A stretch of 18,208 nt of DNA from JBOFEH01 sp051650265. Its GTDB lineage: Bacteria > Bacillota > Clostridia > Lachnospirales > Cellulosilyticaceae. Of this stretch, positions 7,688 through 13,744 are shown in pieces. The stretch spans positions 1-18,208 of the forward strand of contig JBOFIR010000229.1 of the NCBI GenBank assembly GCA_051650265.1. The letters are read 5' to 3'. A model generated the notes under the pieces. It did no database searches. It was given only the letters and a program-made list of their open reading frames with translations, and was not told the DNA's origin. The position numbers and the translations under genes were made by a program. How positions within the stretch are numbered: the stretch's first letter is position 1; every line of letters starts with the position of its first letter.

Positions 7688-9534
7688 GCGATCTGCCCCC
7701 CTTCTTCGTCTGTCTCACTCTCTTTATAGTACTGTGCTTGTACTTCAAACATCTCTGCGTATTTGCCACCTCTTGCAAGAAGCGCCTCATGTGTACCCAC
7801 TTCTAGAATCTCACCATTTTCCATGAGAATAATACGATCACAGAATCTAGTACTTGCGAGGCGATGAGAGATAAATAAAGATGTCTTATCCTTGGTCAGT
7901 TCATTGTACTTGAGATACATGGCATTCTCAGCAATCGGATCGAGCGCTGCTGTTGGTTCATCCAAAATCATGATCGGTGCATCCTTATAAAGTGCCCGTG
8001 CTAACATCAATTTTTGTTCCTCTCCCCCAGAGAGCTGAACCGCTTTTTCATTCATGTCTCGAACCAGTAAGGTATCAAGTCCCTCTGCAAACTTCGCCAC
8101 CACTTCATCCATTCCAGAAAGCCTCATACAGATTGCAAGCCTTGGATAATCTACTTCAGTTGCCTCACACAAAGTGATGTTCTGCTTGATTGAAATAGGC
8201 AATAAGCGTAGATCTTGAAATACTGGTGCAAAAAGCCTATAGTAATCTTCTTTGTTGTAATCCGCTATATTCTTGCCATCCACATAGACTTGCCCACTTG
8301 TAGGTGTATAAAGTCCTGCAATCAACTTCACAAACGTCGTCTTTCCAGCACCATTTGCTCCCACAACTGCGATTTTTTCTCCTGGTTTGATCACGAGATT
8401 AATCTGCTTGATCGTCGCTGCTTCTTCACTTTCATAGCAATAGCTCACATTCTTGAGTGCAATCTCAAAAGGTCCGCTCTCAGTATCTGGCACCTCACAT
8501 CGTCCGACCTCCTGCGCATATTCAGGCAAGGAAAGATAGGTTCTCAGGTCACAGATATTGAAGTTAAGGCCATTGAGCTTGGCTAGACTTCCGATGATGG
8601 TCATACACCAGTTGGAGAAGCCTCCGATCACCCCAAAGTAGAGCACAAAATCCGCAACAGACAGATTGCTATTAAATACCAGATAAATCAAATAGCCGTA
8701 TGCAATACCATCTCTTAGAAGGACAAAGAATGCCTCAACACCATTGTTGAGGAAATAAAAAAGCTGCATCTTCACTGTCCACTTGATTCTTCTTTTCATA
8801 AAGTGCGCAAAAGCATCGTGGAACCACTGCTTCATGCGATAAAGACGGATATCTTTTGCCGTCTCAAAAGAACCTGATTTGTAAGTCAGATATGCAAGTT
8901 TCAAATCAAGCTTAAGCCACTTGTCCCTATTATTAAATACCCACTTATTGACCGCTGTACTGACAAAATAGCTGATGATCGTACTCCCTATGATAAATAC
9001 GATGATCCATGGGCTGAGTGAACCTAATATCCCCGTGTAGATCATGAACCCTAGCGCATTGGCAATAATAGTTGTAAAGGTTACTGGCAGTGCCAACATC
9101 CCCTCGGTCTCCCCTGCCGCCGCAAGATCATACGCCTTACGAATCATCACCTGTGTCTTCGGCTGATCGAGCTGCTCATAAGGGATCGCCATCGCCTTGG
9201 AAGCAATCATCCCCTGCATCTTCTGCGTCACCGTCAGCGTATGCAAGCTCATCTTGGCCTGAACGAGTTGTTGCAGTACACTCAGAACGAGCATCGCTAT
9301 GGCTATGCCGCCCACTGCACCCATCATATGTATCGGCGTCTGCCCATTCTCAATCTCCCCTACAATTACCTTCGGGAGATACACTGTACACAGTGGTAGC
9401 AACACGATCACAGGAATATTCCCAAAAATATAGAACAAACTCGCCTTGTTCCATTCCCATAGTTTCCTTACTGTAAATACCGTATTCTGAAAGACGTTAT
9501 ACTGAGGTTTCTTCCGCTCCTCTTTTTGACTCAT
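7684..9534 (-). CDS. ABC exporter half-transporter, first subunit
   Basis: The 616-aa product has a TMD (about residues 30-325, with AKDIRLY at 226-232) and an NBD (about 355-600). Motifs are Walker A GANGAGKT at 392-399, Q-loop Q440, signature LSGGEEQ at 501-507, Walker B IMILDE at 521-526 with catalytic E526, and H-loop H557. Both NBDs of the pair keep catalytic glutamates, so neither site is obviously degenerate as in some heterodimers. It is the promoter-proximal gene of a two-gene operon with a clear promoter at 9597-9625 and terminator at 5818-5852. No regulator or substrate biosynthesis gene is adjacent. A GGTGA element lies 5 nt before the ATG at 9534. The substrate is unknown. Confidence 0.92.
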   Translation of the reverse strand: MSQKEERKKPQYNVFQNTVFTVRKLWEWNKASLFYIFGNIPVIVLLPLCTVYLPKVIVGEIENGQTPIHMMGAVGGIAIAMLVLSVLQQLVQAKMSLHTLTVTQKMQGMIASKAMAIPYEQLDQPKTQVMIRKAYDLAAAGETEGMLALPVTFTTIIANALGFMIYTGILGSLSPWIIVFIIGSTIISYFVSTAVNKWVFNNRDKWLKLDLKLAYLTYKSGSFETAKDIRLYRMKQWFHDAFAHFMKRRIKWTVKMQLFYFLNNGVEAFFVLLRDGIAYGYLIYLVFNSNLSVADFVLYFGVIGGFSNWCMTIIGSLAKLNGLNFNICDLRTYLSLPEYAQEVGRCEVPDTESGPFEIALKNVSYCYESEEAATIKQINLVIKPGEKIAVVGANGAGKTTFVKLIAGLYTPTSGQVYVDGKNIADYNKEDYYRLFAPVFQDLRLLPISIKQNITLCEATEVDYPRLAICMRLSGMDEVVAKFAEGLDTLLVRDMNEKAVQLSGGEEQKLMLARALYKDAPIMILDEPTAALDPIAENAMYLKYNELTKDKTSLFISHRLASTRFCDRIILMENGEILEVGTHEALLARGGKYAEMFEVQAQYYKESETDEEGGQIA

Positions 9535-9596
9535 TGTCTCACCTACCCCTCTTCGTTATCCCACTTTTCCATTTACACAAAAGCAAAAGTATTTTC

Positions 9597-9625
9597 ATGT
9601 TAATATATTTTTAACTAAAGTTCAA
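9597..9625 (-). promoter_or_regulatory. Likely sigma-A promoter of the ABC exporter operon
   Basis: On the minus strand TTGAAC (9625-9620) and TAACAT (9602-9597) have a 17-bp spacer in very A/T-rich surroundings. The predicted start near 9590 gives a leader of about 55 nt. No regulator binding site is evident. Confidence 0.55.
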
Positions 9626-9660
9626 TATTTTTATAATTTACATTTATTTATACTCAATAA

Positions 9661-9696
9661 AACAGACAGAGACTTCAGTTGAAATCTCTGCCTGTT
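9661..9696 (-). terminator. Intrinsic terminator of the Nudix gene
   Basis: A 17-bp stem (9661-9677 with 9680-9696, two G-U pairs) has a 2-nt loop. On the minus strand it is followed by TTTTATTG. It lies about 28 bp past the stop at 9725 and just upstream of the ABC operon promoter. Confidence 0.85.
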
Positions 9697-9724
9697 TGGT
9701 CAAATACTTTGCGCTAACACAACT

Positions 9725-10192
9725 CTACTTTATACCATAAAAAGAGGAAGGACCATGCTTCAAATTCCCAGTATATTTCATTGGCACAAGTCCATTATGA
9801 ACACTCTTTGCACACTCTACCAATTGCTTAGTGAGTTCTGGAATATCTTCTCTCTCCATTACTTCCTCAAGATCCATCCATACCACCTCACTATTTTCAG
9901 CATGGTCTGTTTGTGCTTCTCCACTCACATAATCAGCCGAGAATACCACATACCAATCATGGAAATTAAAGCGAATGCCTATTATTTCCTTTGGTTCAAT
10001 AACAATACTCACCTCTTCAAGAAATTCCCTTTTAAGCGCTTCTTGGGGTGTTTCACTATGGTTCACATAGCCCCCTGGGACAATCAGCATCCCGTTACCA
10101 TTACCATATGTATGCCGTGCCAACAAAACCTTCCCATCTTTCACAACTACTCCAGCAACAGATTGTCCCCAGTTTGTTTTATTTTCTCCCAT
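9725..10192 (-). CDS. Nudix hydrolase
   Basis: The 155-aa product contains the Nudix box G-x5-E-x7-RE-x-x-EE at residues 41-63: G41, E47, R55-E56 and E59-E60. The final conserved glycine of the box is serine (EEVSI). The box's glutamates bind the divalent metal that hydrolyses nucleoside-diphosphate-linked substrates. The substrate itself cannot be predicted. It may clean up oxidised or toxic nucleotides. The ATG at 10192 is chosen over the ATG at 10213, because AGGGAGGG lies 6-7 nt upstream of 10192. The likely promoter would also leave almost no leader before 10213. It is monocistronic, with its own promoter and terminator. Confidence 0.88.
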   Translation of the reverse strand: MGENKTNWGQSVAGVVVKDGKVLLARHTYGNGNGMLIVPGGYVNHSETPQEALKREFLEEVSIVIEPKEIIGIRFNFHDWYVVFSADYVSGEAQTDHAENSEVVWMDLEEVMEREDIPELTKQLVECAKSVHNGLVPMKYTGNLKHGPSSFYGIK

Positions 10193-10225
10193 TACTGCCC
10201 TCCCTTTTACCATGCGATACTCGCT

Positions 10226-10255
10226 ATTTTAAATGCTTCATTTCCAAAAATACAA
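10226..10255 (-). promoter_or_regulatory. Possible promoter of the Nudix gene
   Basis: On the minus strand TTGTAT (10255-10250) and TAAAAT (10231-10226) have an 18-bp spacer. The expected start is near 10219. This supports the ATG at 10192 as the true start. Confidence 0.45.
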
Positions 10256-10270
10256 ACCCTCATTTACCTA

Positions 10271-11068
10271 TTAAAATAGGTTAATTTGATCTACCAATTG
10301 AACCTCTACATTTGCATTTTGATTGATATAAAGTACTTCAGGATTATCTCGCTTTGGTACGAGGAAAGTTATACCTTCAGAAGTCCTTTTTGCGCCTGAC
10401 GCAGTAACTTCGTTACATCTTCTCATATGAAAGACTATAGGTACCTCTCTTTTTTTACTTGAGCATCTTTCAAGAGTAAATTTCACAAAATCTATAGGTT
10501 CTTTGCATTTAAACAAGCTACCTCCCCATTCTTTGCTAAGCAACTCTTCTTTACTTCCATTTTCAATACAACAATATTCCAACGAATCTGGCCTACATAA
10601 CATAAAATCAATAAAATAATACCAGCCTTTATGTTTAATATAACTTGTTACATGGCCATTTCCATCTTCAATACTATAACCAAATGCACCTATATCTTCA
10701 TATTTATCCTTTAATAAGTATGCTAGCCAATTTGTGTCGGTCGCACAACATCCCTGATTTGATCTCAATGCATCCTTGCCTGAAGTATGTGTTTGCCATA
10801 TTTCCCATTGTTCTTCATCTTGGCTTATTATGTGTGTCTGATTATCTAACACACCTTTAAATTCTGAAGTTATAAATAACTGCAGCGCTTCATATAAGTT
10901 TGCGATCTGCTTATACTTATCTTCAGGCGATAGCGTCACCAACTTCCGTATTTCTTGATTTGTATAGCGAGTCCCCCCAAGCGAACATACTGGAACCCAG
11001 TATACCTTGGGAAATACTTCTACTATAAAATTAATATTGGCTCTATAATTTCCAATATCTTTATTCAT
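10271..11068 (-). CDS. Uncharacterised protein with a transglutaminase-like Cys-His-Asp signature
   Basis: No family was recognised for this 265-aa protein with certainty. A central region matches the ordering and spacing of the transglutaminase/papain-like triad. C107 or C108 (in QGCCATDTNWLAYLLKD) opens a helix, H139 sits in GNGHVTSYI, and D154 sits in YYFIDFM, 15 residues after the histidine. The N-terminal 100 residues and the C-terminal 110 residues are unlike anything I know. There is no signal peptide or membrane helix, so it is probably cytosolic. It is noticeably more A/T-rich in codon choice than the dehydrogenase and 852-aa genes. The ATG at 11068 is preferred (AAGGGG about 8 nt upstream); a GTG at 11077 gives three more residues. 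Its only neighbour in the same direction is the Nudix gene, 78 bp on. Confidence 0.65.
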   Translation of the reverse strand: MNKDIGNYRANINFIVEVFPKVYWVPVCSLGGTRYTNQEIRKLVTLSPEDKYKQIANLYEALQLFITSEFKGVLDNQTHIISQDEEQWEIWQTHTSGKDALRSNQGCCATDTNWLAYLLKDKYEDIGAFGYSIEDGNGHVTSYIKHKGWYYFIDFMLCRPDSLEYCCIENGSKEELLSKEWGGSLFKCKEPIDFVKFTLERCSSKKREVPIVFHMRRCNEVTASGAKRTSEGITFLVPKRDNPEVLYINQNANVEVQLVDQINLF

Positions 11069-11095
11069 ACCCCTCACCCCTTCTACTATACCTCA

Positions 11096-11104
11096 AGTAT
11101 ACCA
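11096..11104 (-). promoter_or_regulatory. Extended -10 box of the 265-aa Cys-His-Asp protein gene
   Basis: TGG-TATACT on the minus strand (11104-11096) forms an extended -10 element about 28 bp before the ATG at 11068. The -35 region is poor, as is common for extended -10 promoters. Confidence 0.4.
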
Positions 11105-11169
11105 TTATTCTACTTTTTTCGTATAACTTTATAAATTTAAAATATTGAATTTATATTTAAGTTTCAACA

Positions 11170-11211
11170 AAAAGGTCATTAAGATACCCTAAGGTATCTC
11201 AATGACCTTTT
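11170..11211 (-). terminator. Intrinsic terminator of the yqhD-like gene
   Basis: A 19-bp stem (11170-11188 with 11193-11211, one G-U) has a 4-nt loop, with TTTTTG following on the minus strand. It begins 8 bp beyond the stop at 11219. Confidence 0.88.
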
Positions 11212-11218
11212 CTCGTCT

Positions 11219-12385
11219 CTATTTTGTTAATGCTTCCTCTAGAATCTGACGGCTCACTTCTAGGGTAACTTCGCCTGTTTCAGATAAAGCAGTCATACCG
11301 TGTGCTTCTAGCGCAGCGATGATCTCATCGATATGCACTGCCTTTACACCGTAGTCTGCAAGGTAAGTCGCTACACCAAGGCTTTCGAAGAATGCGCGTG
11401 TCTGATCGATTGCCTGAGCGATACGCTGCGCAGTTGTGCCTTCAGTGATGCCCCATACGCGCTCTGCGTATTGTACAAGTTTCGCTTCTTTGGCCTCTTG
11501 GCGTACTTTCCAGATCGCTGGCTGCAAGATGGCAAGTGTCTTGCCATGATCAATTCCAAATCGGTTTGTCAGCTCATGGCCAATCATATGTGTCGTCCAG
11601 TCTTGTGGTACCCCTGCACCAATCAACCCATTCAGTGCCATTGTTGCACACCATACAAGGTTTGCACGTGCATCATAATCTGTAGGGTCTGCAAGCGTCT
11701 TTGGACCGATTTCAACAAGTGTTTGTAAGATCCCTTCTGCTGTGCGGTCTTGGAAGCGGCCTTCAGCTGGAAGTGTCACATACTGCTCCACTGTATGAAT
11801 AAATGTATCAATGATCCCGTTGGCTACTTGTGTAGCAGGTAATGTATAAGTCAGCTGTGGATCTAAGATTGAGAATACTGGGTAGTTATTTGGGCTAAAG
11901 ATCGCAAGCTTACCACGGCGCGAACTAATCACACCCCCGTTGTTCATCTCTGACCCTGTGGCTGGAAGTGTCACCACTGTCGCAAGAGGGATTCCTTGTG
12001 CAACAGATACAGGGACTTCATCATAGTCAAAGAGATCTTCTGGATTCTCCCCACCATAAGTGGCAGCAAGGGAGATAAACTTTGTTCCATCCATAACAGA
12101 TCCACCGCCTACTGCAAGTAAGAAGTCGACGCCATTTGCTTTTACAATTTCTACCGCTTTCATGAGTGTATCATATTTGGGGTTTGGCTCAATCCCACCA
12201 AACTCAAAGTATGTACGTGCCCCCAGTGCCTGACGTACCTGATCAAGTGTTCCAAACTTTTCTACACTGCCGCCGCCATATGTAACGAGTACTTTGGCAT
12301 CTTGTGGTACAAGATTGGCAAGTTCTCCGATTGTATCTTTTCCAAAAACAATTTTTGTTGGGTTATAAAAAGTAAAGTTAAACAT
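11219..12385 (-). CDS. yqhD: YqhD-type iron-dependent NADPH alcohol dehydrogenase / aldehyde reductase
   Basis: This 388-aa cytosolic enzyme matches E. coli YqhD closely along its length, as I remember that sequence. It has GGGSV at 37-41, FGGIEPNP at 62-69, AVGGGSVMDGTKF at 91-103, TLPATGSE at 139-146, and NGLIGAGVPQDW--HM-GHEL at 252-272. The metal ligands D193, H197, H266 and H280 are all in place. Such enzymes reduce short-chain and lipid-peroxidation aldehydes with NADPH, a detoxification role. The gene lies directly downstream of a MerR regulator, with a MerR-type operator in the 79-bp gap, so induction by aldehydes or other electrophiles is inferred. It is terminated by a strong hairpin. 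The start ATG at 12385 follows AAAGG about 10 nt upstream. Confidence 0.95.
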   Translation of the reverse strand: MFNFTFYNPTKIVFGKDTIGELANLVPQDAKVLVTYGGGSVEKFGTLDQVRQALGARTYFEFGGIEPNPKYDTLMKAVEIVKANGVDFLLAVGGGSVMDGTKFISLAATYGGENPEDLFDYDEVPVSVAQGIPLATVVTLPATGSEMNNGGVISSRRGKLAIFSPNNYPVFSILDPQLTYTLPATQVANGIIDTFIHTVEQYVTLPAEGRFQDRTAEGILQTLVEIGPKTLADPTDYDARANLVWCATMALNGLIGAGVPQDWTTHMIGHELTNRFGIDHGKTLAILQPAIWKVRQEAKEAKLVQYAERVWGITEGTTAQRIAQAIDQTRAFFESLGVATYLADYGVKAVHIDEIIAALEAHGMTALSETGEVTLEVSRQILEEALTK

Positions 12386-12419
12386 GTTTCCACTACCTTT
12401 CTTTTGCGCTTATACCCTT

Positions 12420-12450
12420 AGCTTACACCTTAAAGTAAACTCTAAGTCAA
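12420..12450 (-). promoter_or_regulatory. MerR-type promoter/operator of yqhD with 19-bp spacer and internal dyad
   Basis: On the minus strand, TTGACT (12450-12445) and TAAGCT (12425-12420) are separated by 19 bp, two more than the usual 17. The dyad CTTAGAG-TTTA-CTTTAAG (12446-12429), with one mismatch between arms, fills the spacer. This is the architecture of MerR-activated promoters and, from memory, resembles operators of AdhR/NmlR-like regulators. A start near 12412 leaves a leader of about 27 nt to the ATG at 12385. Confidence 0.85.
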
Positions 12451-12464
12451 CCTCTTTTTGCTAT

Positions 12465-12830
12465 TTAGCAATCCGTATTTTTCCCATTGTACCAGTCTAA
12501 CTTCTTATCGATCTTTGCAATGCTTCTATGAAGCGCCGCCATCTGCTCTTGAAGTTTGACCTTGTGGTTTTCTAAAATTGTCTTACGCTCTGGAATCGTG
12601 CCTTCTCCCGCTAGACTCAAGGTGACGATTTGCTGAATTTCACCAATAGACATCCCCGTCTCCTTAAGGCATTTGATCAGCTCGATCCAGATAATATCAT
12701 CTTCCTCATAGCTTCGAATGCCCTGCTCATTCTTCTTTACATGAGGCAAGAGTCCTTCTTTTTCATAATATCTGAGTGTATGTGCACTCAGCCCTACCCG
12801 CTCTGCTACCTTACCTATTGTATCGCCCAT
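12465..12830 (-). CDS. MerR-family regulator (AdhR/NmlR-like) of the yqhD gene
   Basis: The 121-aa product has a MerR winged helix at residues 1-70 (IGKVAERVGLSAHTLRYYEKEGLLPHVKKNEQGIRSYEEDD in outline) and a long dimerising helix at about 75-118. There is no separate effector domain, which is typical of the small MerR regulators that sense electrophiles or aldehydes. C121 is the only C-terminal cysteine. Cysteines are in short supply (C54 and C121), so a thiol switch is possible but unproven. The RBS AGGAGG lies 7 nt before the ATG at 12830. There is no terminator between this gene and yqhD, so read-through plus the operator-controlled promoter at 12420-12450 would both feed yqhD. Confidence 0.9.
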   Translation of the reverse strand: MGDTIGKVAERVGLSAHTLRYYEKEGLLPHVKKNEQGIRSYEEDDIIWIELIKCLKETGMSIGEIQQIVTLSLAGEGTIPERKTILENHKVKLQEQMAALHRSIAKIDKKLDWYNGKNTDC

Positions 12831-12893
12831 TATCTAACCTCCTCGCTTTGACTGATTATTTAACTTACCAATCTTGATCGCCACCTAAGACAA

Positions 12894-12922
12894 AAGTAGC
12901 ATGACCACACGGCATGCTACTT
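12894..12922 (-). terminator. Intrinsic terminator of the histidine phosphatase gene
   Basis: A perfect 10-bp stem AAGTAGCATG/CATGCTACTT (12894-12903 with 12913-12922) has a 9-nt loop, then TTTTG on the minus strand. It begins 5 bp past the stop at 12928. Confidence 0.75.
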
Positions 12923-12927
12923 GCTGA

Positions 12928-13557
12928 CTACCATCCACTTTGCTGCGTATTCACTGTAAAGTGGCTATTATCATTTTTAAAGACGATCTCAAATTCACTT
13001 TCCTCGCCTACACATACTTTTGTAAGTGTCGCTTGTCCCATAACTTCCGCATTCACTTCTGCATCTTTGAAGTAATACATGAGGGCTTTGAGTGTGATCC
13101 CATGTGCAACGATCAGTACAGTTTCACCTCTGTGCGCTGCAATAATCGTATCCATTGCATCTTTGACACGCTCACGTACCGCCTCTAAAGTCTCACCATT
13201 TGGTGCACACATCTGCGTATCACCATGCATAATCAGGTCGATATCCCATGCGGGGTTCTCTTTTGTAATCTCTTCTGTCTTATGCCCTTCGTAGTCACCA
13301 AAGCTCATCTCCATCAATCCATCGTGGCAGATGAGTGCCACATCCTGATCACCTTTTAGAATCTCTGCTGTATGGTAAGCGCGCTCAATTGGACTTGCAT
13401 AAATCACATCTATTGGTAAAGATTGAATACGCGCTGCAAGCTCCTGCGCACGCTCAATGCCATCTTTTGTAAGTGGTGAGTTGCCTCTACCTTGTAATCT
13501 TTTTTCAAGATTCCATTCTGTCTGTCCATGTCTCGTCAAATAGATTGTTGTCTTCAC
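12928..13557 (-). CDS. Histidine phosphatase / phosphoglycerate mutase family protein
   Basis: The 209-aa product has the family's RHG motif with catalytic H10 (TRHGQTEWN). The proton-donor E83 (MEMSFGDYEG) and second histidine H152 (VAHGITLKAL) are present, as are the phosphate-binding arginines R9 and R59. It resembles the GpmB/CobC/PhoE-type small phosphatases that are often misnamed mutases. The true substrate is not determinable. The start is a GTG at 13557, with GGAG about 9 nt upstream. It is monocistronic, flanked by its own extended -10 element and terminator. Confidence 0.9.
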   Translation of the reverse strand: MKTTIYLTRHGQTEWNLEKRLQGRGNSPLTKDGIERAQELAARIQSLPIDVIYASPIERAYHTAEILKGDQDVALICHDGLMEMSFGDYEGHKTEEITKENPAWDIDLIMHGDTQMCAPNGETLEAVRERVKDAMDTIIAAHRGETVLIVAHGITLKALMYYFKDAEVNAEVMGQATLTKVCVGEESEFEIVFKNDNSHFTVNTQQSGW

Positions 13558-13598
13558 TAATCAAATCTCCTTTGTTTCTCGCACTTTTGTCAGTATCT

Positions 13599-13607
13599 AG
13601 TATAACA
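13599..13607 (-). promoter_or_regulatory. Extended -10 promoter of the histidine phosphatase gene
   Basis: TGT-TATACT on the minus strand (13607-13599) is an extended -10 element about 42 bp before the GTG start. A TTTTAA sequence 17 bp upstream is a poor -35. Confidence 0.45.
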
Positions 13608-13670
13608 TGAATAGGCACAACTTAAAATATAGGATTAGAACCTTACCCTGTCTCATGGATCACTCAACAA

Positions 13671-13702
13671 AAAAACTAGAACTATTACTAGTCCTAGTTT
13701 TT
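13671..13702 (-). terminator. Intrinsic terminator of the 852-aa transglutaminase-like gene
   Basis: A 14-bp stem (13671-13684 with 13689-13702, one G-U) has a 4-nt loop, with seven T residues in and after the 3' arm on the minus strand. It lies about 40 bp past the stop at 13745. Confidence 0.85.
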
Positions 13703-13744
13703 GTTATCCGCTATTAGTACTGCTTACTTCTGACGCCCTATAGA

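Noticed and set aside
9090..9476. 128-aa plus-strand open frame
   Set aside because: It lies antisense to the first ABC subunit and is a low-complexity Ser/Pro-rich translation of the reverse frame, with no RBS and no recognisable motif.
9755..10279. 174-aa plus-strand open frame
   Set aside because: It is antisense to the Nudix gene, whose Nudix box, RBS, promoter and terminator are convincing on the other strand.
10266..10281. Short palindrome ACCTATT-AA-AATAGGT at the end of the 265-aa gene
   Set aside because: It overlaps the stop codon, has only 7-bp arms with a 2-nt loop and no T-tract, so it is not a convincing terminator or operator.
11333..11728. 131-aa plus-strand open frame
   Set aside because: It runs antisense to yqhD within its conserved metal-binding region and has no coding features of its own.
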